DNA of 7,544 nucleotides from Candidatus Hydrogenedentota bacterium (GCA_007118765.1 SKQZ01000027.1:1-7544); one strand, 5' to 3'. Positions 1 through 7,132 are shown, counted from the first letter of the stretch. A program made the numbers and translations. The notes: a model not told the origin generated them from the sequence alone.

Positions 1-134
1 AGTTTTATAAGCAAAATGGAGCGTATTGCAGGGTGTCGCCTGCGCCCCCTACCCGTAGGTCGTCCGCGTGGTTCAAAAAAGCCCAAAAAAGAAAGGGCGG
101 AAGGATGATTATAGGCGACTGTCCCTATTTACCT
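1..134. other. gene-free left flank
   Basis: I see no convincing coding sequence here. All forward frames are short and interrupted, and the reverse ORF reaching into this area from the first gene looks like a shadow. Two small stem-loops are visible: GCAGG/CCTGC at 28-32 and 39-43, and CCTAC/GTAGG at 48-52 and 55-59. Neither is followed by a T-run, so I do not call a terminator. A-rich runs lie at 75-94. The stretch ends in the palindromic motif and hairpin repeat listed separately, which makes it look like a repeat-rich intergenic spacer. Confidence 0.5.
111..130. repeat. short imperfect palindromic motif, REP-like
   Basis: The motif reads ATAGGCGACTGTCCCTATTT. Its ends are complementary (ATAGG with CCTAT) around a GACTGTC centre, with mismatches inside. 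From memory, motifs of the type 'AATAGGGACAGT...' are common in intergenic regions of genomes that carry REP-associated Y1 transposases. No transposase gene is present in this window. The motif ends five bases before the 135-180 hairpin repeat, so the two may form one composite element. Confidence 0.35.
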
Positions 135-180
135 CAATCTTCACAGGCTCACGACGAAGCCTGATGAAATATCCGGGCTA
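135..180 (-). repeat. hairpin-forming inverted repeat, left copy
   Basis: This 46-base element matches 7398-7444 in inverted orientation, with four substitutions and one single-base gap. It can fold into a 10-bp hairpin. TTCA (140-143) and CAGGCT (144-149) pair with AGCCTG (158-163) and TGAA (165-168), leaving A164 bulged and an 8-base loop at 150-157. The outer conserved bases (AATC side and ATCCGGG side) lie beyond the stem. A bulged hairpin with conserved flanks fits a REP-like or other structure-recognised element better than chance. The copy lies about 110 bases upstream of the glycosidase start. I cannot assign it to a named family. Confidence 0.7.
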
Positions 181-239
181 GGCAATACGAACGGAAGGTG
201 TACTGCTTTTTCTTCGCACCCGATATGTATTACAGTATG

Positions 240-269
240 CTGACAAGCAGCAGGGGTTGTGTGTGATAC
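240..269 (+). promoter_or_regulatory. weak candidate promoter for the glycosidase gene
   Basis: CTGACA at 240-245 differs from the TTGACA -35 consensus at one base. After an 18-base spacer comes TGATAC at 264-269, which matches four of six bases of the -10 consensus. Transcription would begin near 276, giving a very short leader that still includes the ribosome site at 281-285. The spacer and -10 overlap the palindrome at 250-275. Matches of this quality occur by chance and sigma preferences in this lineage are unknown. Confidence 0.25.
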
Positions 270-275
270 CCCTGC
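250..275. promoter_or_regulatory. 8-bp perfect inverted repeat before the glycosidase gene
   Basis: GCAGGGGT (250-257) and ACCCCTGC (268-275) are perfect inverted repeats separated by 10 bases (TGTGTGTGAT). The element ends five bases before the GGAGA ribosome site and overlaps the candidate -10. As DNA it could be an operator for a dimeric regulator. As RNA it would be an 8-bp hairpin next to the ribosome site, if transcription starts upstream of it. There is no T-run after it, so it is not a standard terminator. Nothing in the sequence separates these roles. Confidence 0.4.
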
Positions 276-290
276 ATAACGGAGAACACC

Positions 291-3080
291 ATGAGTAGCA
301 TCGCCTTGATTATAATGACGGCCTGTGCTGCGGCGGGAGCGCCCGTCGGCCATCGTATCGGGACACGACCGGAAGGGGACGGCATTCACGGGTTTTATGA
401 CCGTGTTACCGGCGAATCATTTTACCCCGCAGGATTCACCCATATCGGCCTCAATGACGCGCCGTCTTCAAGCGTCTCCCCTTTCCTGTTCAATGCTGAA
501 CATGGTGATTTGGAGCGTGCCAACAGGACGTTGGCGTTCATGGCGGCATACGGCTATAACACTGTGCGTGTACCGATCAGTGTCTTTGAGGCCTTTGATG
601 CCAACGGCGAGATCTCATCGGTGTATCTGGACAATCTGGCGCTATTTCTCCGACGGGTACGGGACCAGGGCATGCAGGCGTTGTTGGTGTTGCCCATGTG
701 TATACCGGTTGGCTGCCCGGAGAATGCGGACGTGGAATATTCGCGTGATTCGGATGGGTTGTTGCCAAGCAATGAGGCCGTGGTTCTTTGCGAGGCCCGG
801 CTCAAAGAGTTCGTTTCTGCGCTGCGGGATGCGGGCGCACCAATAAACGCCCTGTTCGGTTATGAGCTCTGTGTGCAGCATTGTGCCGACGAGGTGACGC
901 TGCATGATGTTGATGGTCAGGCCACCACGAAAGCAGATCGTGTGGCGGTATGCAATCGCATGGCGGCAGCGATAAAATCTGTGGGATCGGATGCGCTGGT
1001 GGGCGTGGGCCTGTTTCCGCCGGAACCACCCCCCAGTGTCCCCGGATTATCTGGTGCTGTGGCGCTGTTTCAGTCTGACCTTGATTATATCAACCTGCTG
1101 TACCATCCCGACCTCGTAATGGATGACGGTGTCGCATACATGGACGCGCTGTTCGAAGGGGCCGGCATCACGGGTATGCCGGACAAGCCACTGATGATGA
1201 CCGGCTTGGAATTCCGAAACGTTGCGGGGTCGTTAGACAATGCGGCGTCCGCCTTCGAAACATGTGTCGTCGCTGCCAAGAAGCGTGGTGTCCGGGGCTG
1301 GATGCTGCCGGCGTATGATTGGCTTGGACAGGCACGCCCACCCTTCGAGGAAGCATGCCCTGTGGCGGACGTGGGGGAGACGTGTATCCTTCGCGCGTTG
1401 GCGCCGCCCCTGCCCGACAGCCCGCCGTCGCCCCGCCCCATAAAGACGAGCGCCCGGGTGGGCGTCTACATTTTCCCGGGCTGGTATCGCAATACGGGCA
1501 CGACGGACTACGATTATAGCAACCACGATGAGGAAAGCGAATGGCGGCTCATCGCCGAATTTGCCCATCCACGCCCGGTGCTGGGCTTCTATGACGATTC
1601 GTTGCCGGAGGTTAACGACTGGCATATCCACTGGGCTATCGAAGCAGGCATCTCGTGGTTTGCCTTCGATTGGTATTGGAACGCCGGCGAGACCCGGCTG
1701 ATCTGGTCTCTTGAGAAAGGTTTCCTGGAAGCCGACTATAATGAACAGATGGACTTCTGCATTCATTGGTGCAATCATGGACTTGATTGGCGCGAACCGC
1801 TGGATTTTTCCTCCGCCGCATTGGTCGAAATGGTCACGTACATGGTCGAGCATTACTTCACCCGCCCCAACTATCTCACCATTGACGGGCGGCCGGTGCT
1901 CATGATTTGGGACATTATGTCCGTTTTCGAGGCGAACGGAGGCGAGGAGGCCTTTGCCGAGCAGGTGCTGCCCCGGCTCAACGCCATCTGCCACGACCAC
2001 GGACTGGAAGACCTATACCTTATCCATGTGCACAATGCACCACAAATGCTGGCCTCCGTGCGCACCGGCGACGCCATCACCGGTTACAGTTATGCCCACC
2101 TGACGACAACCACCCCTTTCGGTCTTCCCGGATCTGCCCCCTATGCGGAACTGGTGGAGGCATTGCCCGGGCATTGGGACATGATTATGCAGCGGGCGCA
2201 ACTGCCCTTTATAGTGGGAACCCAATCCGGATGGGACAGTACGCCCCGCACGCTGGCGCATAACCGGCAGCCCCAACATCGATGGGTGCGCACAAACAAT
2301 ACGACCGAACTGTTTAAGGTTACGCTGGAGGAGGGCCGGAAACGCATCAGTGACGACCTGCCCTTCTTTCTTATCGAGGCGTGGAACGAATGGGGAGAGG
2401 GTTCCTTTATTGAGCCGAGCCGTAGCCACGGGTTCGGCCACCTTGAGGCGATCCGGAACGTTTTTGCACCTGACGCGCCCCCCGGTACCTGGCGCCGTCC
2501 CGGCCCCGAACAGGTGACTGCCTATAGTGTGTTGCAGGGTGAAGAACTCGCGGCTGCGCACCGCCGGGAACAAAAGCCGGATCCCCCTGTTGCCGTGTGG
2601 GAGCCCCAAGTCGACGTGAGCCTGAACCCGCAACCGCTTGCGGGCCGTCTTATTGAGGAGTGGGTGCTGGATAGCGAGGACGCTGTGAACGCCTTGCCTT
2701 TCAACGCCGCGATGCGATTTGACGGTATTCACGACAACGCCGCCCGGTTCACGGTGGTGGGCGATGACCCCCATATCGTCTTCGAAGACGGGTGGGATGT
2801 GCCGGCCGCAAACTGTGCCATCGTGTTGGAAGTGCGGTATCGGGGGGTAAGCCCGCTGCCTGCGGAGTTCTTCTGGGCCCTTGACGGAGAGGGGTTTGTA
2901 TCCCATAACGCTCAACGCTATAACTGGCAGACAGGGGAAACCTTTCACACCTACGCACTTCGCTTTCGCCCCACCGAAAAGACGCACGGCATGCTCACAG
3001 GATTTCGCATTGACCTGCCCGACGAAATGGACGCCGAAACCGATCTGCGCCGGATAAGGCTGCTTAGCTTTGAAGACTAA
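291..3080 (+). CDS. multidomain glycosidase: GH-A-like barrel + WbsX/GH99-like barrel + beta domain
   Basis: The 929-residue product has three parts. Residues about 40-370 show an alternating beta/alpha pattern like clan GH-A (GH5-type) hydrolases: GFTHIGLN, YNTVRVPI, ALLVLPM, GYELC, YINLLYH, MTGLEFRN and GWMLPAY. E192 (strand 4) and E307 (strand 7) are the candidate acid/base and nucleophile. A proline-rich linker (about 371-389) leads to a second barrel, about 390-735, of the Glyco_tran_WbsX/GH99-like group (VYIFPGWY, IDGRPVLMIWD, AWNEWGEGSFIEPS). There E700 and E703 match in spacing the GH99 catalytic pair in NEWHEG. Residues about 770-929 look like a beta-sandwich, possibly carbohydrate-binding. 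The start is fixed by GGAGA at 281-285 and an in-frame stop at 264-266. The N-terminus is hydrophobic with an MTAC lipobox-like site at C12, but it is very short and lacks basic residues. Substrate is unknown. A WbsX-type glycosyltransferase role is the alternative for domain two. Confidence 0.85.
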   Translation: MSSIALIIMTACAAAGAPVGHRIGTRPEGDGIHGFYDRVTGESFYPAGFTHIGLNDAPSSSVSPFLFNAEHGDLERANRTLAFMAAYGYNTVRVPISVFEAFDANGEISSVYLDNLALFLRRVRDQGMQALLVLPMCIPVGCPENADVEYSRDSDGLLPSNEAVVLCEARLKEFVSALRDAGAPINALFGYELCVQHCADEVTLHDVDGQATTKADRVAVCNRMAAAIKSVGSDALVGVGLFPPEPPPSVPGLSGAVALFQSDLDYINLLYHPDLVMDDGVAYMDALFEGAGITGMPDKPLMMTGLEFRNVAGSLDNAASAFETCVVAAKKRGVRGWMLPAYDWLGQARPPFEEACPVADVGETCILRALAPPLPDSPPSPRPIKTSARVGVYIFPGWYRNTGTTDYDYSNHDEESEWRLIAEFAHPRPVLGFYDDSLPEVNDWHIHWAIEAGISWFAFDWYWNAGETRLIWSLEKGFLEADYNEQMDFCIHWCNHGLDWREPLDFSSAALVEMVTYMVEHYFTRPNYLTIDGRPVLMIWDIMSVFEANGGEEAFAEQVLPRLNAICHDHGLEDLYLIHVHNAPQMLASVRTGDAITGYSYAHLTTTTPFGLPGSAPYAELVEALPGHWDMIMQRAQLPFIVGTQSGWDSTPRTLAHNRQPQHRWVRTNNTTELFKVTLEEGRKRISDDLPFFLIEAWNEWGEGSFIEPSRSHGFGHLEAIRNVFAPDAPPGTWRRPGPEQVTAYSVLQGEELAAAHRREQKPDPPVAVWEPQVDVSLNPQPLAGRLIEEWVLDSEDAVNALPFNAAMRFDGIHDNAARFTVVGDDPHIVFEDGWDVPAANCAIVLEVRYRGVSPLPAEFFWALDGEGFVSHNAQRYNWQTGETFHTYALRFRPTEKTHGMLTGFRIDLPDEMDAETDLRRIRLLSFED

Positions 3081-5668
3081 TCCCGCTTCATCAACCAGAC
3101 TTCCGACACGACGGTGCCCCAGCCGCCCGTATTGCGCCAGACGGACAGGTCGGGTTCGGGCCATTCACCGATCCCCTCTGCTTTCTCGAAGGTGATTTCC
3201 AACGCGCCATCCTGCGTTACGGATTGGGGAATGTCAAACTCGAAGATTTCGGCGTGGTATTCCGGCACTTCGATGTCGAGCGCCAGCGGTTGGCCGTTGG
3301 CGAATATGGACTGGGTGCGCTGAGGTTGCCGCAAGGCATAGCGTTCCAGATATACGGGACGTACCAGCGCAACGCGCAGACGGTAGGCGGCTTCCGTATC
3401 AAGATTGTCGTAATTGAAGGTCAGTCCGGGGCTGTGCTCAGCGGTAAACGCCATGCGTCGTTGTGACGGCAGATTCTCCGTGCTTACCGGGCCGCCGCTG
3501 AAAGGCCAGCCGAAAGACAAGCGGGGCGATGCTTCGGGCAGGCCCGCATTGTCGTAGTAACCGCCTTCGCCGGGGTCATGATAGTGCACAATTAGTTCAA
3601 GGATGCGCCGCTGCGTTTCGGGCGACGCTTCCGCGGCAGTGTCCAGTTGCCGCCGGAACCAACCGAGGCCGATAAAGTCCTGGTCCAGGTTGTAGTAGCC
3701 CTCGCTGCGCACGCCAAACAAGGCCTCGCTTTCATCGCCGAGCGCGCCTGCCTGCGCCCGGAGCGCCGCCATGCTCTCCGTTTCCAACGGCGCGTCCAGC
3801 CAGGCGCGTGTCTCCGTAATGGCCGCGTCGTAGGCGCCTGTGTCGAGTGCACGGGCAAGCCGCGTCTCCACGCGCTCCTGCAACGCCAGCTGTTTTCGCA
3901 GCAACAACTGTGCGTACTTGTCCAGCGCGGCCTTCTGCATGTGTTGCCGCCAGAGGTGGCTGTTCGCTTTGCGCCGGGGCGTCATGGCATGTCCGGCCTG
4001 TACCACCAGCGCATAGTACCGGTCAATTCCCGGATTGTCCGCCAGCGGTGTGGACAGGTTTTCCTCCAATTGAAACAGGGCCTCCGCCATGGCGGGCGCC
4101 GCTTCCGGGCCGAACCAGAACCGGGCGTATTCATATACCACGTCTTCAAGCGGTGTGTTGGGCGCCCAGAGCAGCCGCTGCCACATCCAGCTGTTGAAAT
4201 GGTCGTGCTGGCCGGCGCTGTGTACCACATCGCCGATGGTATAGCGCACCGTCTCGCGGAACACATGGTAATAGTCCCGGGGCCGTGCGTGGAACGTGGC
4301 CCGTCCGTACACTTGGACAAGGGCCGGGTCGGGACGTTTTTCGTACTTCGCCCGGTCCCACGCGGGGGGCAGCTCGTCGTGCCGGTTCAGTTCGATTTCG
4401 TGGCCGAGCAGACTGTACTGCGAATAAATCCAGTGGGTAACGTTCGTGAAGAACACCAGATTGTGTATGGGCGGCATTTGATGGATCAGTTCCCGGAAAT
4501 ACCGGTCCATCTGGCCGAAGGCGCCATAGCGGAACAAGTCCATACGATGATCCTGCCGTTTCCCGGGCAACCAGCTCATGGCGTTGCTTCCCGGTCCGAT
4601 CTCCCAGGCATACACCCATTCCCGGGGCGCTTCCTGCAGATACGCGAGCATGGCCAGGTCGCCCGCGTTGTCCATTTTCTGGTTGCTGATAAAAAACTTC
4701 GTTTCCGGGTGGTTGCGGCTCACAATCTCCGCAATGTCTTCGGCGAGATGGATGTACACCGCCCCGAAAGGCGCACACTTGTCGCATTCGCAGCCGCCGC
4801 CGTCCCCGGCTTTCATCCGCAGGTAGTCGTAGGTGGGCCTGTTCTCGAAAAATGCCTCGTGCTGCTCCAATAACGCCGCGCGCGCCTCGGGAATGGAGGG
4901 GCACAGATAGAAGGTGCGGCCAATGGCCTCGGCCGCCTGCCACTCCTCAGGCCCGTCACCTTGATTCGGCGTACGCTCAAAGAGCGTCTTCAACCCATAT
5001 TTCTTGACAAAGTCGTATTCTATGCCCCCCTCGATCTGGATGGTGTTGCAACCTGCCAGCGCGAAATCAAGGATGGTGCGCTCATGTTCTTCCGCAGTCC
5101 ATTGGCGGGCGCCTCCGGGTCGTGCGCCCTGTCCTGCCTGGGTGCCGCGAATCTGGAAGGCAGGCGACGTGCGCAGTGACAAGGACGCTGGAAAATCAAT
5201 CGCATGCTCTTCAAAACGCATGGCACGCAGCAACGCGCCCACGGCGTATAATACGCCACGCCCGTCCACGCCCGCAGCAAGCACCACCGCCTTGCCGTCT
5301 TCTTCTATGCGGTGCAACGCGAATCCTTCGGGTCCCGGGTCCACCTGGTCGTCGGGAAAGGAGATATCCCGTCGGTTTTCGATGCTGCGACGCAAGGCGG
5401 CGTGGGTCTCCGGCAGCCCGAGGCGAATATGCAACGCATACGGGTCGTCATCATCATTTCCGACAACAACGGCAGCGTCCGTTTGTTCTTGGATGCGGTC
5501 TTGCAACAATGCCACATAACGCAGCTGGATCGCGTCGTCCGTTTCACCGGGAACAATGACAACCCGCTCAAATCGGTCATATTCCGCCGCGGCCCCCGCC
5601 GGGGTATAAACAGATACCAATAATGCCAACACAAGCAACACGCTCCAGCCATGGCGTAATGCACTCAT
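3077..5668 (-). CDS. exported DUF4838 / alpha-glucuronidase-like protein
   Basis: The 863-residue product starts with a clear Sec signal peptide: basic N-terminus MSALRHG, leucine-rich core, cleavage near AGAAA at about residue 28. Residues about 30-165 resemble the alpha/beta domain that precedes the barrel in GH20, GH67 and similar enzymes, including GRGVLYAVGALLRAM at 137-150. The central part, about 166-540, fits the DUF4838 barrel and contains a CxCxxC cluster (C293, C295, C298) after the GDGGG stretch. A helical region (about 545-650) and a C-terminal beta domain follow, with YYDNAG at 704-709. The biochemical activity of DUF4838 proteins is not established to my knowledge. A secreted glycan-active role, perhaps on uronic acid-containing material, is inference. 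The gene overlaps the convergent glycosidase stop by 4 bases. A longer frame begins at a GTG at 5806, but the signal peptide and ribosome site favour 5668. Confidence 0.82.
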   Translation of the reverse strand: MSALRHGWSVLLVLALLVSVYTPAGAAAEYDRFERVVIVPGETDDAIQLRYVALLQDRIQEQTDAAVVVGNDDDDPYALHIRLGLPETHAALRRSIENRRDISFPDDQVDPGPEGFALHRIEEDGKAVVLAAGVDGRGVLYAVGALLRAMRFEEHAIDFPASLSLRTSPAFQIRGTQAGQGARPGGARQWTAEEHERTILDFALAGCNTIQIEGGIEYDFVKKYGLKTLFERTPNQGDGPEEWQAAEAIGRTFYLCPSIPEARAALLEQHEAFFENRPTYDYLRMKAGDGGGCECDKCAPFGAVYIHLAEDIAEIVSRNHPETKFFISNQKMDNAGDLAMLAYLQEAPREWVYAWEIGPGSNAMSWLPGKRQDHRMDLFRYGAFGQMDRYFRELIHQMPPIHNLVFFTNVTHWIYSQYSLLGHEIELNRHDELPPAWDRAKYEKRPDPALVQVYGRATFHARPRDYYHVFRETVRYTIGDVVHSAGQHDHFNSWMWQRLLWAPNTPLEDVVYEYARFWFGPEAAPAMAEALFQLEENLSTPLADNPGIDRYYALVVQAGHAMTPRRKANSHLWRQHMQKAALDKYAQLLLRKQLALQERVETRLARALDTGAYDAAITETRAWLDAPLETESMAALRAQAGALGDESEALFGVRSEGYYNLDQDFIGLGWFRRQLDTAAEASPETQRRILELIVHYHDPGEGGYYDNAGLPEASPRLSFGWPFSGGPVSTENLPSQRRMAFTAEHSPGLTFNYDNLDTEAAYRLRVALVRPVYLERYALRQPQRTQSIFANGQPLALDIEVPEYHAEIFEFDIPQSVTQDGALEITFEKAEGIGEWPEPDLSVWRNTGGWGTVVSEVWLMKRD

Positions 5669-5916
5669 AGGGGTTCTCCTTTTCGGCGCGCTCGCCCGCC
5701 GCAGTGGACAGCGCGAGCCAGTTTCGGTAAAGGCATCGGATAACAAGGTCATGCTGTAATTCGCGCTTGGTGGGCAAAAACAAAGCGGCCTGTGATCGCC
5801 AACCACGAGAAGAGCGAGCAGTGACCCCTTACGAGTGTCGCAGATTCGCGCATCGATTTCAAGAAACTGCGGGTATTCCGGTCACACCCGGCGTTACCGA
5901 TTCTTGATGTACGGCA
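5669..5916. other. 248-base spacer between dehydrogenase and DUF4838 genes
   Basis: Both flanking genes read on the minus strand. No convincing gene is present: open frames here are extensions or shadows of neighbours. An imperfect 21-base palindrome at 5879-5899 (CGGT...ACCG with two mismatched pairs) lies just after the dehydrogenase stop, and CGGGT/ACCCG pairs at 5870-5874 and 5886-5890. Neither has a T-run on the minus strand, so I do not call an intrinsic terminator. I found no convincing -35/-10 pair for the DUF4838 gene. The length suggests it has its own promoter, but read-through is possible. Confidence 0.45.
5675..5680 (-). promoter_or_regulatory. ribosome binding site deciding the DUF4838 start
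   Basis: The minus strand reads AGGAGA, then six bases (ACCCCT), then ATG at 5668. The signal peptide begins exactly at this ATG. In-frame upstream starts at 5806 (GTG) and 5752 (ATG) would put up to 46 polar, arginine- and cysteine-containing residues ahead of the signal peptide, so they are unlikely. Confidence 0.8.
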
Positions 5917-7101
5917 TTAGCGGTTTCGTGGCACAATTTTGTAAATGTTTCCGCTGAGCCAACTGACGACATATAATTCGCCATCCGCATCTTCGCCAAA
6001 GGAGGCGATGGTCGGCAACAGGCGGCGCGGCCGCAGACTTGGCAACCGCCGCAATGCTGTAACGTCAGCGCCATCATGGCGCATGCCCCAGACCTGGCCG
6101 GTCGAATAATCCCCGAAAATATACTCGCCTTGCAATTCCGGTATGGCCGTGCCGCGATAAACGTAGCCGCCGGTAACGGCAGCGCTGATGCGGTTCTCAT
6201 AGTCGTGAACAGGGTCAACAGCATCCGGCAGATGGCAATCATCTTGGCCCGGCCGACAAACGCGCCCCTCGCGTACGTTCCAGCCGTAATTACGCCCACC
6301 CGGACTGTCAAATGGTTCAAAATTGATTTCTTCGCGGGCACGTTCGCCCACGTCGCCAATATACATATCGCCCGTGTCGCGGTCGAAACTGAAACGCCAG
6401 GGGTTACGCAACCCATAGGCCCAGATTTCCCCGCGTGCACCTTCAACATCCACGAAGGGGTTATCCGGGGGGATGCCGTAAGGCGTCCCGTTGTCTACGT
6501 CTATACGCAAAATCTTGCCCAACAACGTGTCCAGCGATTGTGCGCGGTTGTCGGGGTCGTTGCCGGGGCCGCCGTCGCCGGACGCGATGTAGAGGTAACC
6601 ATCATGGCCAAAAGCCATCATACCGCCGTTGTGGATGGGATGGGGCTGTTCAAAACGAAGCAGCGTCCGGGCGCTGGCGACATCGGCGCGCAACGGGTCT
6701 TCCGATACCCGGTACTCTTCAATCACCGATTCCACCTTGTCTTCCGATGTCTGGGCGGTATAATTCACAAAGAAACGTCCGTTGGCAGCGTACTCGGGAT
6801 GGAAGGCCAGCCCGAGCAAACCGCGTTCCAGCCCGGAACTATACACGCTGTCGCCAATATCAAGAAACGGGGTGCGCAGCGCTCGGCCTTGTTCAATGAC
6901 CCGGATGCGGCCCCGGTTCTGTTCCACCGCGAACAGGCGTGTCGCGTCGTCTGGCGTGGACGTGACATACAGGGGAAATCGCAGCCCGCCGGCCACCTTT
7001 TCCAACCCGAAGTTTTCACCAAGGCCGCAGCCCGCCATCAGTCCGGCAATACCGACCAGAAACCCTGCCAGCACGCCATATCTCCAGAAACTCGTATTCA
7101 T
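5917..7101 (-). CDS. PQQ-dependent aldose sugar dehydrogenase-like lipoprotein (GSDH family)
   Basis: This 394-residue protein belongs to the beta-propeller glucose/sorbosone dehydrogenase family, which oxidises aldoses to lactones with PQQ in the periplasm. Family landmarks in order: ERGLLGLAFHPEY (92-104), HNGGMMAFGHDGYLYIASGDGG (157-178), LRNPWRFSFD (231-240), NYGWN (271-275), GGYVYRG (311-317), GEYIFGDYSTG (325-335) and DGELYVV (373-379). H157 and R232-N233 align by motif with the PQQ-site His and Arg-Asn of soluble glucose dehydrogenase. The N-terminus is a lipoprotein signal (basic R7, hydrophobic core, MAGC with C25 as the likely lipidated residue). No cytochrome c domain is attached, so the electron acceptor must be separate. 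AGGAGG at 7109-7114, seven bases from the ATG, fixes the start. Length is normal for the family. Substrate is undetermined, and related propellers without dehydrogenase activity exist. Confidence 0.9.
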   Translation of the reverse strand: MNTSFWRYGVLAGFLVGIAGLMAGCGLGENFGLEKVAGGLRFPLYVTSTPDDATRLFAVEQNRGRIRVIEQGRALRTPFLDIGDSVYSSGLERGLLGLAFHPEYAANGRFFVNYTAQTSEDKVESVIEEYRVSEDPLRADVASARTLLRFEQPHPIHNGGMMAFGHDGYLYIASGDGGPGNDPDNRAQSLDTLLGKILRIDVDNGTPYGIPPDNPFVDVEGARGEIWAYGLRNPWRFSFDRDTGDMYIGDVGERAREEINFEPFDSPGGRNYGWNVREGRVCRPGQDDCHLPDAVDPVHDYENRISAAVTGGYVYRGTAIPELQGEYIFGDYSTGQVWGMRHDGADVTALRRLPSLRPRRLLPTIASFGEDADGELYVVSWLSGNIYKIVPRNR

Positions 7102-7115
7102 AGCCTTGCCTCCTA

Positions 7116-7132
7116 TCAGTATTTGTTACTGA
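7116..7132. promoter_or_regulatory. 17-base perfect palindrome upstream of the dehydrogenase
   Basis: TCAGTA (7116-7121) and TACTGA (7127-7132) are perfect inverted repeats around a 5-base centre. The element ends one base before the AGGAGG ribosome site of the dehydrogenase gene. It could be an operator, or a small leader hairpin that influences ribosome access. The stem is A/T-containing and only 6 bp, so chance is a real alternative. A very weak promoter-like pair (TTGTTT near 7156-7161 and TACACT at 7132-7137, minus strand) would place it around the transcription start. Confidence 0.3.

Noticed and set aside
141..389. 82-codon minus-strand open frame at the left end
   Set aside because: It is antisense to the glycosidase start and its end is simply the repeat sequence. 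The similar ending of another frame at 7438 is explained by the repeat, not by related proteins.
1233..2000. 255-codon minus-strand open frame under the glycosidase linker and second barrel
   Set aside because: It opposes clearly coding sequence and shows no family features.
2013..3164. 383-codon minus-strand open frame under the glycosidase gene
   Set aside because: It is antisense to the WbsX-like and C-terminal domains, has no recognisable motifs, and runs across the convergent stop region.
3647..4873. 408-codon plus-strand open frame inside the DUF4838 gene
   Set aside because: It lies wholly antisense to a gene with family motifs and a signal peptide, and its His/Arg/Val-rich composition is that of a GC-driven shadow.
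5690..5718. GCTCGC/GCGAGC inverted repeat upstream of the DUF4838 start
   Set aside because: A 6-bp GC-only stem with a 17-base loop is expected by chance in sequence of this composition.
5669..5806. 46-residue N-terminal extension of the DUF4838 protein from a GTG start
   Set aside because: It would bury a good signal peptide, and the AGGAGA site is placed for the ATG at 5668.
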